Shown piece after piece: positions 48,903-61,238 of a stretch of 64,000 nucleotides of DNA (positions within the stretch are counted from its first letter, which is position 1; every line of letters begins with the position of its first letter). Both the position numbers and the translations under genes were made by a program. Source of the stretch: Serpula lacrymans var. lacrymans S7.9. Taxonomy: Eukaryota; Basidiomycota; Agaricomycetes; Boletales; Serpulaceae. Location of the stretch: positions 1,467,712-1,531,711 of the forward strand of contig NW_006763294.1 in assembly GCF_000218685.1 (NCBI RefSeq). The letters run 5' to 3'. Below the pieces are notes generated by a model. That model was not told the DNA's origin and ran no database searches. It saw only the letters and a program-made list of their open reading frames with translations.

Positions 48903-51200
48903 TCAGGCTGCCACAGTGTTCTGTTTTTTGGCTGTTCTGCGGTAAAGTTCGACGCGCATCAGGACGAACATGGCCAATCCACCGGCTCCCATAACCTGTA
49001 TGATATCCATCGTACTCAATAAAAAATGGCCATCAGATGTGAACTGCAATTACTCACTCCGCTGAAGAGTGCAGGCTTCCACCAGATATCCTGAGTAGAG
49101 AGCAAAGCACCAGAGATAGGTGTACCTTTCAAATCAAAATGTTCAGACATAGACTGAGACAGTTCATTGATAATTTTCACTCACCAATCAAACCACCCAG
49201 ACCTTCAATCATGTGAGAATGTCAGTTCGTACCGAATAAATATATAACCATTGATAACTCGAAGACACACCGGAGAACAAGAAACCGATACCCATGCGAG
49301 CCCTGCAATCGACGTTGAAGATGAATAATACAATACAAGAATACGCGCAAGAAAGACTCACCCCAGTTCTGAGACATCATCACTTAACAAAGCCATCAAT
49401 GGTCCCATCAGACCTACAACTGTGACACGAACGAAGAATTTTAAAAAAAAAAAAAAAAGTAAGTATAATCTAACTAGAATCCAGGCCAAATGCTCTTACA
49501 TGTTCCTGCAAAGAATCCGTAGAAGATCTCGACGGCGATAAAGCCTCCCAGGTTGCGAAGCCCGATCATCCCGAAGATCAAAACAGTGCACCCCATGTCA
49601 GCCACAGTAATCATGTTGTGAACACCGAGGGTCTGGGCAAAGAAGCCAGGAAGGATCCGCCCAAAGAAACTCGAGGCATTCAAAATGACGAGCTACAACA
49701 AGCCCACAGGTTTTGTAAGATATATATCTGGAAGTTATAAGTCACAAATTTTACCGAATAGAACGAGTTCGTTTGACTGAGACCATGGGCCGTTGCATCT
49801 AGTTGAATATAAAAGAGCGGGTAGTAGAAAGCCATGGTGAAGACCAGCAACCTAAAATGACCCAAAACCATCGATATTCCATATAGTGTTACTGGGAAAG
49901 AACTCACCCCAAAGCCGCGAACACATATGCTCTATCACGAGAAAATTTCTTAACTGCTTCACCCAAAGGAATGAGGCGTTTTGGAGGCGGAAGTCGCGTG
50001 CGCATAAGCATAGAAGCGATGATGAGCAAGCCTGTGACCATGCCAGCACTTATCCGCACAGCATTTCCAAATGACATATTACTGTTGAGTAGTTTATTCA
50101 TCATAATGGGATGGATGACGGCGCCAAGTGAAGTTCCTGATACAGCAATGGTCATCGCAATCACTCGGTATCGCAGGAAGTAATGAGATACAACGGCGAC
50201 CGTGGGGACATAGATGATACCTGCTCCTATGCCCATTCCTAATCCTTGGGTGAGGAATATCTATCCAAACTCAGTAATCAGCGAACGGCTACCGGAGAAA
50301 AAGTCGGTTACTTACTTGATAGAAATTATCAGGTTGAGCTAGAGACAACATAAAAAGCGAAAAACAATATAATAGTGAACCAATAGTAATGAGATGATAG
50401 CTGGTATTCAAATCATGTCAGTAGTGAACGTGCTCATAAGGCACATTTACCTACAAATATCCTTTGTCAAACAACCTCCCAACTATTACACCGCCAGAGA
50501 TCATCAAAAATGAATTCACGCTCCCGATCCACCTTGATGTAGATTGTAAAGAAAATCCAAATATTGACAGCTGGGGGCATATAACTCACGAGATTGTAGA
50601 AGTCGACTGGTTTGTGATATAATGTTCGACATAATAAGCTAGAATAAGCAAAGCAAAGATGAACAACGTATAACGCGTGCAGCTCCAGCAGTATGCTGAC
50701 CCTGGTACACGCCAAACGACATTGTATAACTGATTTTATCAGTGAGTTTCATTTCTTGAAATTTACTGGACAAAACACATACCCAAAACCACAAAAATTG
50801 AACAAGAATCTAACAAAAAAGTCTTAGCTTATAGATATCTGAATCATGAGACACTCAACGATCCAGCCACTGTTGCCCATGCTCTCCAACCACCTTCAGG
50901 GAAATCCATAACCGGCTGTGGTGCAACGTAAACTTTCTGCTCCTCTTCGATAGGTAATGACTTTAATCCGCCATGGTCAGAACCCTTCACGCCGTGCACC
51001 ATCTCCGACATTGCAGCCAAGTCGATGGTGTGTACACTGTTACGATTGGGCCTGCCAGTCGAAACAATGAGTGCGGGTTCCTCATCCCCTCCTACTTTTC
51101 CCCCGTCGAGTAGCGCATTGTCACCATGGCCCACCGACGAAAGGTCAATTGCGATGCTGTTTCGAAGACTAGTGCGAATACTGTTTCGATTAGGAGCCAT
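48903..51200 (-). CDS. MFS transporter, monocarboxylate-porter-like family
   Basis: A multi-exon minus-strand gene. ATG 51200-51198 opens MAPNRNSIRTSLRNS; stop TGA 48905-48903 follows NTVAA. A roughly 100-residue cytosolic N-terminus precedes DFPEGGWRAWATVAGS, the entry motif of the MCT/monocarboxylate-porter family (TC 2.A.1.13). Other family pieces are GLGMGIGAGIIYVPTVAVVSHYF, RVIAMTIAVSGTSLGAVIHPIM, NASSFFGRILPGFFA and GTPISGAL near the C-terminus. Introns are about 50-70 bp; one near 49440-49480 has a long polypyrimidine tract before its acceptor. Such transporters are frequent in fungal secondary-metabolite clusters, where they can export product, and this one lies next to the PKS/PLP pair. 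The substrate is unknown. Confidence 0.85.
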
Positions 51201-54200
51201 GCCCGTGAAAGAATGGAGAGGGCGTTAAAGCCGCGTGTTTGAAGATAAATGCGAAAGAGGACCAGTGAAAGAGGTATCGACACTGTCTTTATATATCAGA
51301 AAAGTGAAGCCGCGGATATCCGTTCACTCGTAAGTGGCCATACGTCAGAAGTACCCGATCCTCTCGTCTCGTCTGATTTACGAGTCACGGTGTAGAACTT
51401 CAAGCTAATGAATAGCGATATTACCTATGCACTATCACCCAAGAATAGAACGCCTTTGTCTACTTGCTAGGAGGCAGCAGGAATAAGTTTGATTTATGGG
51501 TTTGGATGGGGTCTGGTGAGTCTACCAGGGACACCGACCAGTCATGGTGCATCTGGTGCCTGTCATGTCAAGTTCGCGGGGACGAAAGGTATATGGCATT
51601 CTCTGATACGCAACATTGACTGATTTGAACCAGAATGGCAGTACTGATCGCAGATTTGCGTGTTGGTATGGATGGCGGCCGAGACAGAACAGCTGCTTGA
51701 GCACAGCCTGTCAGAGGAGCGCCTGCACAGACCTGCTTTCATTATTAGCCTTGGCGCATATATAATCGCTTAAACCAACCTCACTTGTTTTTTTTTGTTT
51801 TTTGTTTTGAAAATGGATAGAAAAATGAGGCCTTCTAAATGCAATTGCCCATGAGATATGGGTGTATGTCAGCTCAGTTATTATTCTAGATCAAAAATCT
51901 AACCTCCCCAACAGCAGAGATTCCGAGTCGCAATGGAAGCCAAGCGTGGCTATGCAATGGCCCCCTTCTGGTCAGACCAAATTACCTATGACAGTCGATA
52001 TCACTGGCTCTTCACCTAACACGAACAAACAGCGGTACCATGATTATTGAATCCGTCGTGGCACTGGCACTCGTCGCCTTGCCATGTTTAATATGCAAGT
52101 GCCCAGCCCAGCAACGCTTCCTATGCTGAAAATAAAAGTGCGAGTACTAAGCCGCCCGTATATACACGGAAACAATGATACTGGTGGTCTGCTGTATGTC
52201 TGTGCGAAGTTCGGACAAAGTTGAGGACGGAGACACATGTTGATGTAGTTGGGTCATCGCTAACAGTCAGCCGAAGAGGATCTCACAATTGACATCGGGC
52301 GGCCCCATCGGGTACCATATTTACTTCCTCGAGGCGGGCGAGAACTTTAGCCCCACAGCATCGGGAGCTATCGGGTAAGTACCATAGACATTGCAGATAA
52401 CGATTGCCTTTGATTGAGGCATTTTCTATTGCCTCGGTAACATCCCGGCAATCTGGATGATTGTGTAAGCAGCATCATGTTTCCCGCCACGCCAGTATAT
52501 AGATTATGCCTTTGGGGACTTTGGACGCTCTCCCTCTACTTATGTGTTCTATCAGAACGCGCATCCATCCTTTCAAACTAGCATTGCTTTGAGTCATATA
52601 AAACACAGAAACTTGGCGGTTTTAATGCGATTGAATTCCAAGGCTTCTACTGCGCCCATAGTGGCTCGATTTTATCAGTCCTCGTCATCTTTGTGACTAG
52701 AACGAAAAGAGAACCAAATGCAAATGCTGACTGGAAACACTGACGGATAGTGATCCCGATGGTCCCGCCAGTAACCCAGCATATTTCCGTCACATCCCAT
52801 TGACCAAACCAACGCTCAGACTGATACTTATAAGTAGACAATGTTTTGATGAGCTCCGACAAGCCCGGAACCACATCAGGATGACCCTGGCTCGCTACAG
52901 TCATGAAGTTGCGTGTTGTCCTCGAGGAACTTCGGCGGTGCGAGACAAATTACCGCAGTCTTACTTCCGCTGACATCGGTGCATGAGTAGGTCGCACGTT
53001 CTATGAAAACTTGGCAAGTCAAGCGCTCGACTCATGAGGTAGTGGGTGGACAGTACGGTAACTTCTACAGATGCGGTCCATTTGTGCTGGCACGGTAATA
53101 GAACCTGGAGGATAATACGCTAAGCGGTGACCAAGGCCCTCCATAGCTCCATATTAGATGGTACATTGCCTCCCCCAGGATATCACGACTCACCATTTCA
53201 GTATCTCTACCAGTTCGAAGGCAAGCACGGATCATTCCACAATGACAGTGGACATCATCACTCCGAGTTAGCAGCCGTGGTGGAACTATAAGCACCATGA
53301 AACAGTGAGTGGGCAGTGCGCCATGGTCGTGGTCGCTATTGAGCTGCCCACTGGAAAAGTAACTTGTTTTCCCTCTAATTTTCCACAGATTACATTCGAG
53401 TTGCGATGGGCGTGGAACAACCAGCAGAGATGGTATCATACATCACTTTCTCGACACGAACATGCTGATATACAAACTCGGTAGTCTCTGTTCTTAGTTT
53501 TAGTACATAGAAGTTCCCAGTTAATTCCGTGATTTGGCGGCCAAAATAAGTTTCACAGTTCAGTCAACAAATTAAACTGCCTGGCATTATTGTTGGCACT
53601 GCGTGTCTACTGTTGTGAATTCGATGGTGAGCGCAAATGGTTGTGTGGTTGAGCTAAACCTGATGTTTCTGTCGATCCAGTTGCTCCTTTACATACATCA
53701 GATGTAAATAACACCAGCCATAGTCCAGTGCTGCATCCAAGCCGCTTAGCGCCAACTGGAATGAACAGTCAACTACAATGAGTTGAAACCTGACTTAAAT
53801 AAGGGCTTTGTTGAGCTACCCAAGAATAACACTCTGAGGCCTTATCCTACACAGAGAAGCAGAAGTGATCACATTTCAGCCGTCGCAAAGGTAACAAAAG
53901 AATGGTTTGCCTGACACTCGAACTGGCAAATTGAGTCAGAATAGCAACATGCTCAAGTATTTGCGCTCACCTGCTCATCGACATATAGAAGCGAGACTCC
54001 ACCACCTCCAATCTCGTCTTCGAATGTTTCAAAAGAAGATTCAAACATTATGCAAAACGTCAATCTAGGCAACGATCCTGTTCAAGAAAAGTCAACATCG
54101 CAAATAAGAACCCGGGGACGGGTACAAAATATCAGTATGTCAAATTCTGGAGCACGCCCTCGATCCATAATTCGAAAGAGGTATACACCATGAAGAAATT

Positions 54201-55391
54201 CAAAACCAAGTTTCAAGCATCATGAAGAAAAGAACAGAGCTTTCGTGTACTCACCGTCATTCCTTGGTGTCCCGATCAACCAAATGATGAACACGAAATG
54301 TTCAAGCAAAAAATAGAAGCAAGTAAAGAAAAATCGTGTCGAAAGAGAGTAAGCCCCATTAAGTTGATGATCCACCCACGGGTGGGTCTACAATCGCATA
54401 ACTATGTCTATGAGCAACGAAGCACCTAGTGTAAGACAGATGACCCGAACGCGGCAATGCTCATATCTTCGCACAACCGCGACTTAAGTCGAGTTAGCCG
54501 TCTACAGTAGGCAATAGAGAAGACGAGGAGGAACCTGGATCCATTTCTGAACATATGCAGTATAAACAGAACCCAAGTAGATCATCCTCGTCCTACCCCC
54601 CTCGTCCCCCACAGCGTGCTTAAAGCTGGGCGCTTTGCGTATCGAACGAGGGTGATAACTCTATATCTCCGGGGACTTTCCCCACAGCGAAAAGAAAAAG
54701 CATGATAGCTCTTTTTGCGTATACTGTGACAGCGATTCTTCGGACGACACACATCGATGAAAAAAAGAAAAATTTTGCTTGTAAATTTTATACCCAAAAT
54801 TTTTAACTCCGCTCCATTACGAGCTAATGTGGTGTAACGGTCACACGGAACGTAACACGGGGTTAATGGGGGAATTCCTGGACCCGTAGGTTTCAGGTTT
54901 CCATCCAAGGCAGACCTGGACCCTGTTGCATTGAGATCTGGTCAGGTGATTTTTTGATGCCTTGCATTTAAGTTGGAAGGCAGTAAAAAAGTTCTCGATT
55001 GTACCAAATCCAGTGGCATAACAGCTATGTTGCCACAGTTGTATCTTTCTGACTTTGCAGTAGTAGAGCCAAAGGTATTAGAGCCAATTTTGCAAGCAAA
55101 TAGGTGAGATAGCTTTGCTGCACTGGCATGCAATGCTATAATCAAGCCATACAAAATTGTAGAGTTTGAGCTACAGTGGGAGGCAGCAAGTAATGAAAGT
55201 TGGCAAGGCTAATATGCTATTGACAGGTTGCATCTGTTCATGGATGAGTGCTCCCTGGCACAGGCCACAACATGAAACCAGGGCTTATATCATTTTCAAG
55301 GGACCAATAAAAGGGGTGTAAGGAATCAATTTTTCTATTGCATTCCCGTCATGTCATCTTTTATCTTCTTATTTTCCTTTCATACTCATAT
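51201..55391. other. 4.2-kb region without recognisable genes
   Basis: Upstream of the transporter there is a TATATAAA on the minus strand (51295-51288), about 90 bp from its ATG. Beyond that, frames are short, unsupported and on both strands (for example 52647-52904 and 53065-53439 on minus). The part from about 54580 to 55390 is AT-rich with long frames that look like eroded repeat sequence. I could not assign a tRNA or other RNA gene. Confidence 0.35.
51288..51295 (-). promoter_or_regulatory. TATA box of the MCT-like transporter
   Basis: TATATAAA on the minus strand, about 90 bp upstream of ATG 51200. Confidence 0.5.
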
Positions 55392-55795
55392 TGTTATGAT
55401 AACACAATTCTTGGACCTTTAAATTTCATTCTCCTCTTCAACTTTCTTTTGTAGTTTTTACACCCTGTGCCATGCGGCACTTTCCATTCTTGTTCAAGCT
55501 CCACTTCTCGCGCTGCACTGCCTTTTCCATTTTAGATATAAGTTTCTCACACAGTGGAGCTAGCCACATGAGCTGTGCCCCATGACATCATCAGCCACTG
55601 CCTCCATCAACCGTACAGTACACATGTACAAACAAACTGTAGTAGTACCCAATAGATCAAGGAGACTCCTCAGCGAGTCCTCCTGTTGTTTACCCACAAC
55701 AAACTCAGTCCTATCTAAAGGGTAACCACTCCCCTCACTTCTTTATAGCTTTGTCTGAGTTGGGTGCCAGAGTATACAAACTCTTGGTTATCACA
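55392..55795 (+). repeat. 5' LTR of the gypsy element (ends approximate)
   Basis: Begins TGTTATGATAAC and ends TTATCACA, so it has TG...CA ends. Part of it (from 55412) recurs at 63868-64000. It shares AGTCCTCCTGTTGT (55676-55689) and a GGGTAACCACTCCC block with the solo LTRs, so it belongs to a related family. Confidence 0.6.
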
Positions 55796-56292
55796 TTAGA
55801 ACTCACTCTTACTACTCTCATACCTCACACTTTGTGCAAACCCGGTCCCCAGGGTTAAGGGGTTATTGTTTGGGAATATCCCATATAGCAGAAGGGTGCA
55901 CTCCTAGCGATGGCCCCGTAGTGCTCTGGGAGAAGAGACAATTATCTATACACGGCCCCCAGTGTCAAGGGGAGTACTTAGCTCAGCAGTTTGTGTGTGA
56001 CCACTGTTGATTAGAATTTACATACAAATCTTCTCTTTCTCTTTCCTCTGACTAGGTCAGGCACTTGCCTCTGCCAGTCTGGAGAAGGGTTGACAGCTTA
56101 ACAAGCGGACCACCCCCTGACAACCATATGGACCAGGGTTTATTACATTTACCTTTTATATACTTTTCAAATACTATAGTGTGGGTAGTTGGATATTGAG
56201 ATCCAATACTCAGCTGGGAAGAGGTAGATCCGCAGATAGCAAGCGGGGACCCCTAGTTACTTTTTTTACATTACCAAAGAGAACAAGTTGGC

Positions 56293-57593
56293 ATGTCGTC
56301 GCAACCGGATATGAACAGTCTGCTGCACAATATGTGTGCACAGATTCATGCATTGACAAATCAGCTCGCCAAGATTCAGGCTGCCCCAGCAGCAGAACCT
56401 ATGGTTGAGTGAAAGTTCAGCAAGAAAGTCGAGATTGTTGCTGACCCCGGCGCTTTTGAAGTAGACAGGGCTCAATTTGCCGAATGGTGGATCAAGCTCC
56501 AAATTTGGATCAAGACAAATTGGGATGCGTTTGCCAACAATTTTGAGATAGCAACTGCTGTGACAACACCAACAAGACACAGTCTTGGGGCACTGGAGCA
56601 CAATGAAAACAACACTCAAAAGAAGAGGAAGAGGTGAGCGTGGTTACCCATTAGGTTTCAACAAGTTAGTTGTTGGTAGACAACAGGAGGACTTGCTGAG
56701 TCCTTCCCCATGTATTGCTCCTGTATATATACTAAAATACATGAGGTACTGTACAGTTGTAAATAAAGTTTAAAGTCTGATGTTTAGCATGTGACTATGG
56801 AAAGTCAAAAATGTAAAGTAAAGTAATTGGTCACATTACTGGTCATGTGACTTGGAAAATGAAAAGTAAAAGTACAAAAAGTGAAGCGTAATTAGGTGCT
56901 GGTACGTCAATTGTAACAACTGCTGTGCTATCTCAACTAAAAGGACCTGTGGCAGGTCAATACACCCAAGTAAGACTGCAGGAGTGCTACATGGTGGGAG
57001 TGTGGCCCACCTGGGACGATCTCAAGATAGAAATCAAAAAATATTTCAAACCGCAAGCTGAGCATGACTGGGTGCGTCAGCAAATCCATTCCTTCAAGCA
57101 AGGAAGCATAAGGGCGGATGATTATGTCACCCAGTTCCTGGCTCTCTCTATCCAAAGAGGGCTTGGAAATGAACATGCAGTAGAGCTGCTAGAATGCAAT
57201 GTGAACCCCCGCATTGCCGAACAGATCTACCTGCAGGATACACAAAGTGACAACCTGGCCCTGGCGGCCGAGGAAGTTCGCCAAGTTGGTAGAGCCCTGG
57301 AGCTGTATATTATGCACCAAGATGGCGGGCCCACCACCAAAAATAACCTATCCCAGAGGTGCCCTGGGTCATCAAACCACCATAATCACTCTCACAGGTT
57401 CAAGCCGTTTGGGCTGCAGCCAGGACAGGGTGCTCCTATGGACATCGGCGCAGTCCAAGGCGGACAGATGCGCAGATTCAAGGGCAACTGTTACAACTGT
57501 GGCCAAGAGGGACACATATCCCAAGATTGCAGAAACGGGGCGCAGGCCGCCCAACAGAAAATAACCAAGGCAGGCGCGCCAATTAGAAATTGA
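56293..57593 (+). pseudogene. gypsy gag, interrupted
   Basis: ATG 56293 starts MSSQPDMNSLLHN, but a TGA follows near 56410. The frame resumes with a capsid-like segment that is cut at 56559 by a solo LTR and continues after 56919 (VWPTWDDLKIEIKKYF). The zinc knuckle CYNCGQEGHISQDC lies at about 57487-57530. The coding frame shifts at about 57570 and meets a second solo LTR at 57633. Confidence 0.8.
56559..56918 (-). mobile_element. solo LTR, copy A (inverted)
   Basis: A 360-bp copy of the same LTR as copies B and C but on the minus strand. It is flanked by a perfect 5-bp target duplication, ACTGC (56554-56558 and 56919-56923). It lacks about 62 bp present in copy C, between two AGTCACATG direct repeats. 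Confidence 0.85.
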
Positions 57594-57632
57594 AAAACTG
57601 GATGATCGGCTCAATACTCTGGCTGGTCGTTC

Positions 57633-58048
57633 TGTTACAATTGACATACCAGCACCTACTTACGCTTCACTTTTTGTACTTTTACTTTTCTTTTTCCAAG
57701 TCACATGACTGATCCTGTGACCATTTACTTTACTTTACATTTTCGGACTTTTCATAGTCACATAACCATCATGTGACACATCACCTAACCAGTGTCTAGA
57801 CTCATCATGTGACCAGTCACATACTAAACATTGGACTTTAAACTCTATTTACAACTGTACAGTACCTCATGTATTTTAGTATATATACAGGAGCAATACA
57901 TGGGGAAGGACTCAGCACTCCTGTTGTCTACCAACAACTAACTTGTTGAAACCCAATGAGTAACCACTCCCACCTCTTCCTCTTCTTTTGAGTGTTGTTT
58001 TCATTGTGCTCCAGTGCCCCAAGACTGCGTCTTGTTGGTGTTGTCACA
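57633..58048 (+). mobile_element. solo LTR, copy B
   Basis: A 416-bp plus-strand copy with TGTTACAATT...GTTGTCACA ends. The flanks (CGTTC and CATTT) do not match, so no target duplication is present. Either the flank has changed, or the copy arose by recombination between LTRs of different insertions. Confidence 0.8.
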
Positions 58049-58137
58049 CATTTGTATGATGAGATCTGGGCCTTTTTCTATGACTAGCAGGTCAACGAGA
58101 TGAAGGCTCAGGGAAAAGAGTTCGGAGCTTAGGTCAC

Positions 58138-58990
58138 TTGGGTGCCTTCGCTCCACAAAACAATGAAGTAAACCACAACAAAGTGGCCCCTGCTCTGGGG
58201 TGTTGCACGAGCAATAAAGGAAAGAGGGTGGCTCCCCTATTTGTAAATAAATTTCTAAATCTATTATCTGAAACATGTACTTGTATGAAAAATTGTAACT
58301 GTAATATTTATGATACTACCGCTGCACCAGCGTCTCCCTTGGAGCATGGCCCCGGCGAGACAACTACTAGTGTGCTTGATTCTGGTAAAAATAAAAATAA
58401 AAACATAGAAAATATTAAAGTAGAAAAACATGTTTCTCTCAATTCTTCTTCTTTGGAGCCACTTTCCCCTGAAATCCCAAAGCGTGTGTTGATGCGCACA
58501 TATTTATTCCAAAAAGAGATCCATTCAGACGTTGGTGTGGAAAACCTTGCGCGGGGCATAGTACACCCAATCAGCGCACTGCTTGATTCAGGCACTAACA
58601 GAATTTTCATAGATCAGGTCTGGGCGGAACAAATTGGACTCCCCCTTGTGAAATTAGACGTATCTATTCCTGTCCATAACATTGATGGTATGCTTAATGC
58701 GGGTGGCTGCATTACGCACAAATATTCTTTTGTTGTTGAGTACCAAGGACACAGAGAACAAGTCACCACCGAAGCTACCTAACTAGGGAAGATCAATTTA
58801 ATCTTGGGCTGGACCTGGCTATTTAAACACAATCCTGAAATTAACTGGCAGACAGGGGTTGTCACATTATCACGTTGTCCTCAGGAGTGTAAGAACTTGG
58901 GTAAACCAACTCACGTCCATCAAACTGAGCGCCTTGAAAAGATAAACGCTGGTCACATTTATGAGCTCAGATCTTTAGAAAAGATTGGTA
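58138..58990 (+). pseudogene. gypsy protease and linker region, broken
   Basis: The aspartic-protease site is LLDSGTNRIFIDQVW at about 58580-58622. A TAA near 58780 interrupts the frame just before the typical ILGWTWLFKHNPEINW linker. Several more stops follow to about 59090. A Cys/Asn/Lys-rich stretch precedes the protease. Confidence 0.75.
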
Positions 58991-59279
58991 AAACCTGAAG
59001 AAGAGATTAAGAGGCTGGTACCTCCAAAGTACCATGACTTCTGGAAAGTCTTCTCAAAACATAAATCAGAACGCAACACTGACTTATGAGAAAACAACAG
59101 AATTAGAATCAGAATGTGATAGAGCGGGGAAAAAGACTAGTCTTCTGAATAGTGTAACAAGCAACAGGATTATGTAGTAGATGTAGAATTCCAATGTACA
59201 GAGCAATGATGCAATATGATGTCGTCATTGTGGTGAGCTAGCTTACACCCTCCCTTCCCAGAGGCTAAACCTTGGGGCC

Positions 59280-59940
59280 ATGCTATAGATTTGAAGGACA
59301 ACTTCAAACTGAGGAAAGGACACATGATACCCCTCTCTGCTCCAGAAAGAGATGAGGTTTCAAGTTTCATAGACAAACAGCTTAGGAAGAGTTACATCAG
59401 ACCTTTTAAAAGCCCTATGACGTCCCCAGTGTTCTTTATTACTAAAAAGGATGGAAAAAAGCGCATGATTATGGACTATCATGAATGAGTACACAGTTAA
59501 AAACGCGTATCCACTGCCTTTGATCAGTCAGCTAGTAGACAAATTGGCTGGTGCCAAGATCTTGGCAAAGATGGATCTCAGATGGGGGTACAATAATATA
59601 CGTATCAAGGAAGAAGATGCTTGGAAGGCCGCGTTCACGTGCCACCAAGGATCCTTTGAGCCCCTTGTCATGTTCTTTGGGTTGACCAATTCACCGGCGA
59701 CCTTCCAGAGCATGATGAACGAGATCTTTGCGGATATGGAAAACTGTGTCGTCATTTACATTGACAATTTATTAATATTTACGAAGTCGGACAATGAAGC
59801 TGAGCATGACAGGATTGTGCAAGAAGTTCTTTGACACTTACAGGAACGGGACCTATTCATCAAACCCGGAAAATGGAATTTTAAAGTGAAGGAAGTAGAC
59901 TTCCTTGATATGATAATTGGTAGAACAGAATCAGGATGGA
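59280..59940 (+). pseudogene. gypsy reverse transcriptase, frameshifted with YIDN at the active site
   Basis: The RT fingers/palm are recognisable ([19 protein letters not shown], then [13 protein letters not shown] and [14 protein letters not shown]). The frame changes at about 59485. The catalytic box reads VIYIDN rather than the family's YxDD, changing the second Asp to Asn. A stop follows at about 59834. Confidence 0.85.
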
Positions 59941-60639
59941 CCCTGAGAAAGTTCAAGCTATATTGGATTGGCCAGAACCTACTCCCGTCAAAGGAGTTAG
60001 GGCTTTCCTTGGCTTAGGCAACTTCTACCGAAGATTTGTTGAAAAGTTCGCAAAAATAACGAAACTGTTGAACAATCTCACAAAAAAAGACATTGTTTGG
60101 CACTGGGGCACCAAAGAACAAGAAGCTTTTGATAAGCTTAACAGGCATTTATGACAGCACCTATATTAGCATTTCCCAAATTAGACAAAGAGTTCCGGCT
60201 AGAAACCAACTCTTCTGATTTTGCTACTGGGGCTGTTCTATCAATTAAATGCGCTGACAATCTTTGGAGGCCTTGTGCCTATTTATTGCATAGTTTGTCG
60301 CCTACAAAGCACAACTATCAAATTTACAACAAAGAGATGCTGGCCATCATTAGAGCTTTAGAGCACTGGCGGCACTACTTAGAAGGTGCTAGGCACCAAT
60401 TTGAAATATGGACTGATCATAAAAATCTGGAGTATTTTATGACGGCTCGGGACTTGAACCGGAGACAGGCCCGCTATGCGGTGTACTTGTCTAGGTTCAA
60501 TTACAAATTAATTCATAAGCCTGGAAGTTCTATGGGGAAAGCGGATGCTTTGTCCAGAAGAGAGGATCATGCCAACAGCATCAAAGATGACAACAAAGGT
60601 GTTACCCTGATAGACCAATCAAGGGTTGCCAATGTTTGA
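59936..60639 (+). pseudogene. gypsy RT connection and RNase H
   Basis: Includes WPEPTPVKGVRAFLGLGNFYRRF (connection), then after a stop at 60152-60154 the RNase H segments ETNSSDFATGAVLS, YNKEMLAIIRALEHW, TDHKNLEYF and GKADALSRR. A one-base overlap of frames at 60151 suggests a small indel. Confidence 0.8.
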
Positions 60640-61238
60640 ATTGTGCAGATTTTCTGGAAGTCTTCAAGAAAGACATCTCCTCAGAAGAGAAGGCACACCT
60701 TGATGGCAATGAAAACTATTTATGGGAAGACAGGCTCTTCCATTTCAAAGACAAAATCTATGTGCCTGAGTCTGCAAGGATCAAGGCAATAGATAGACAT
60801 CACAACACTCTAGTGGCTGGGCACTCTGGGTGGCAACAAACAATGGAGTTGATCTCCAGAAACTACATGTGGCCTGGCATGGTCAAAGATGTACAGGAGT
60901 ATGTAAAATTTTGTCTGAGATGTGCCATGGCAAAGAATTCACATCAACCGCTGGCTAGTAAACTTATGCCAAATCCAATACCAGCTGGTTCCTGACAGGA
61001 TATATCAGTTGATTTCACAACGGATCTGCCTGAGTCAAATGGGTATGATTCAGTAATGGTGGTAGTAGATCGCTTCTCCAAAGAAGTAGTATTTATTCCC
61101 ACCAATAAAACCATTATGGCCGCTGGTATGGCAGATTTATTTAAAGATTTTGTATGGTCCATCCATGGGTTACCAGAAATGGTTATCTCCAATAGGGGAC
61201 CCCAATTTACTAGTGAATTCACAAAAGAATTATGCCGG

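Noticed and set aside
52647..53439. Minus-strand frames upstream of the retroelement
   Set aside because: Short, unlinked by plausible introns, and unlike any family I know.
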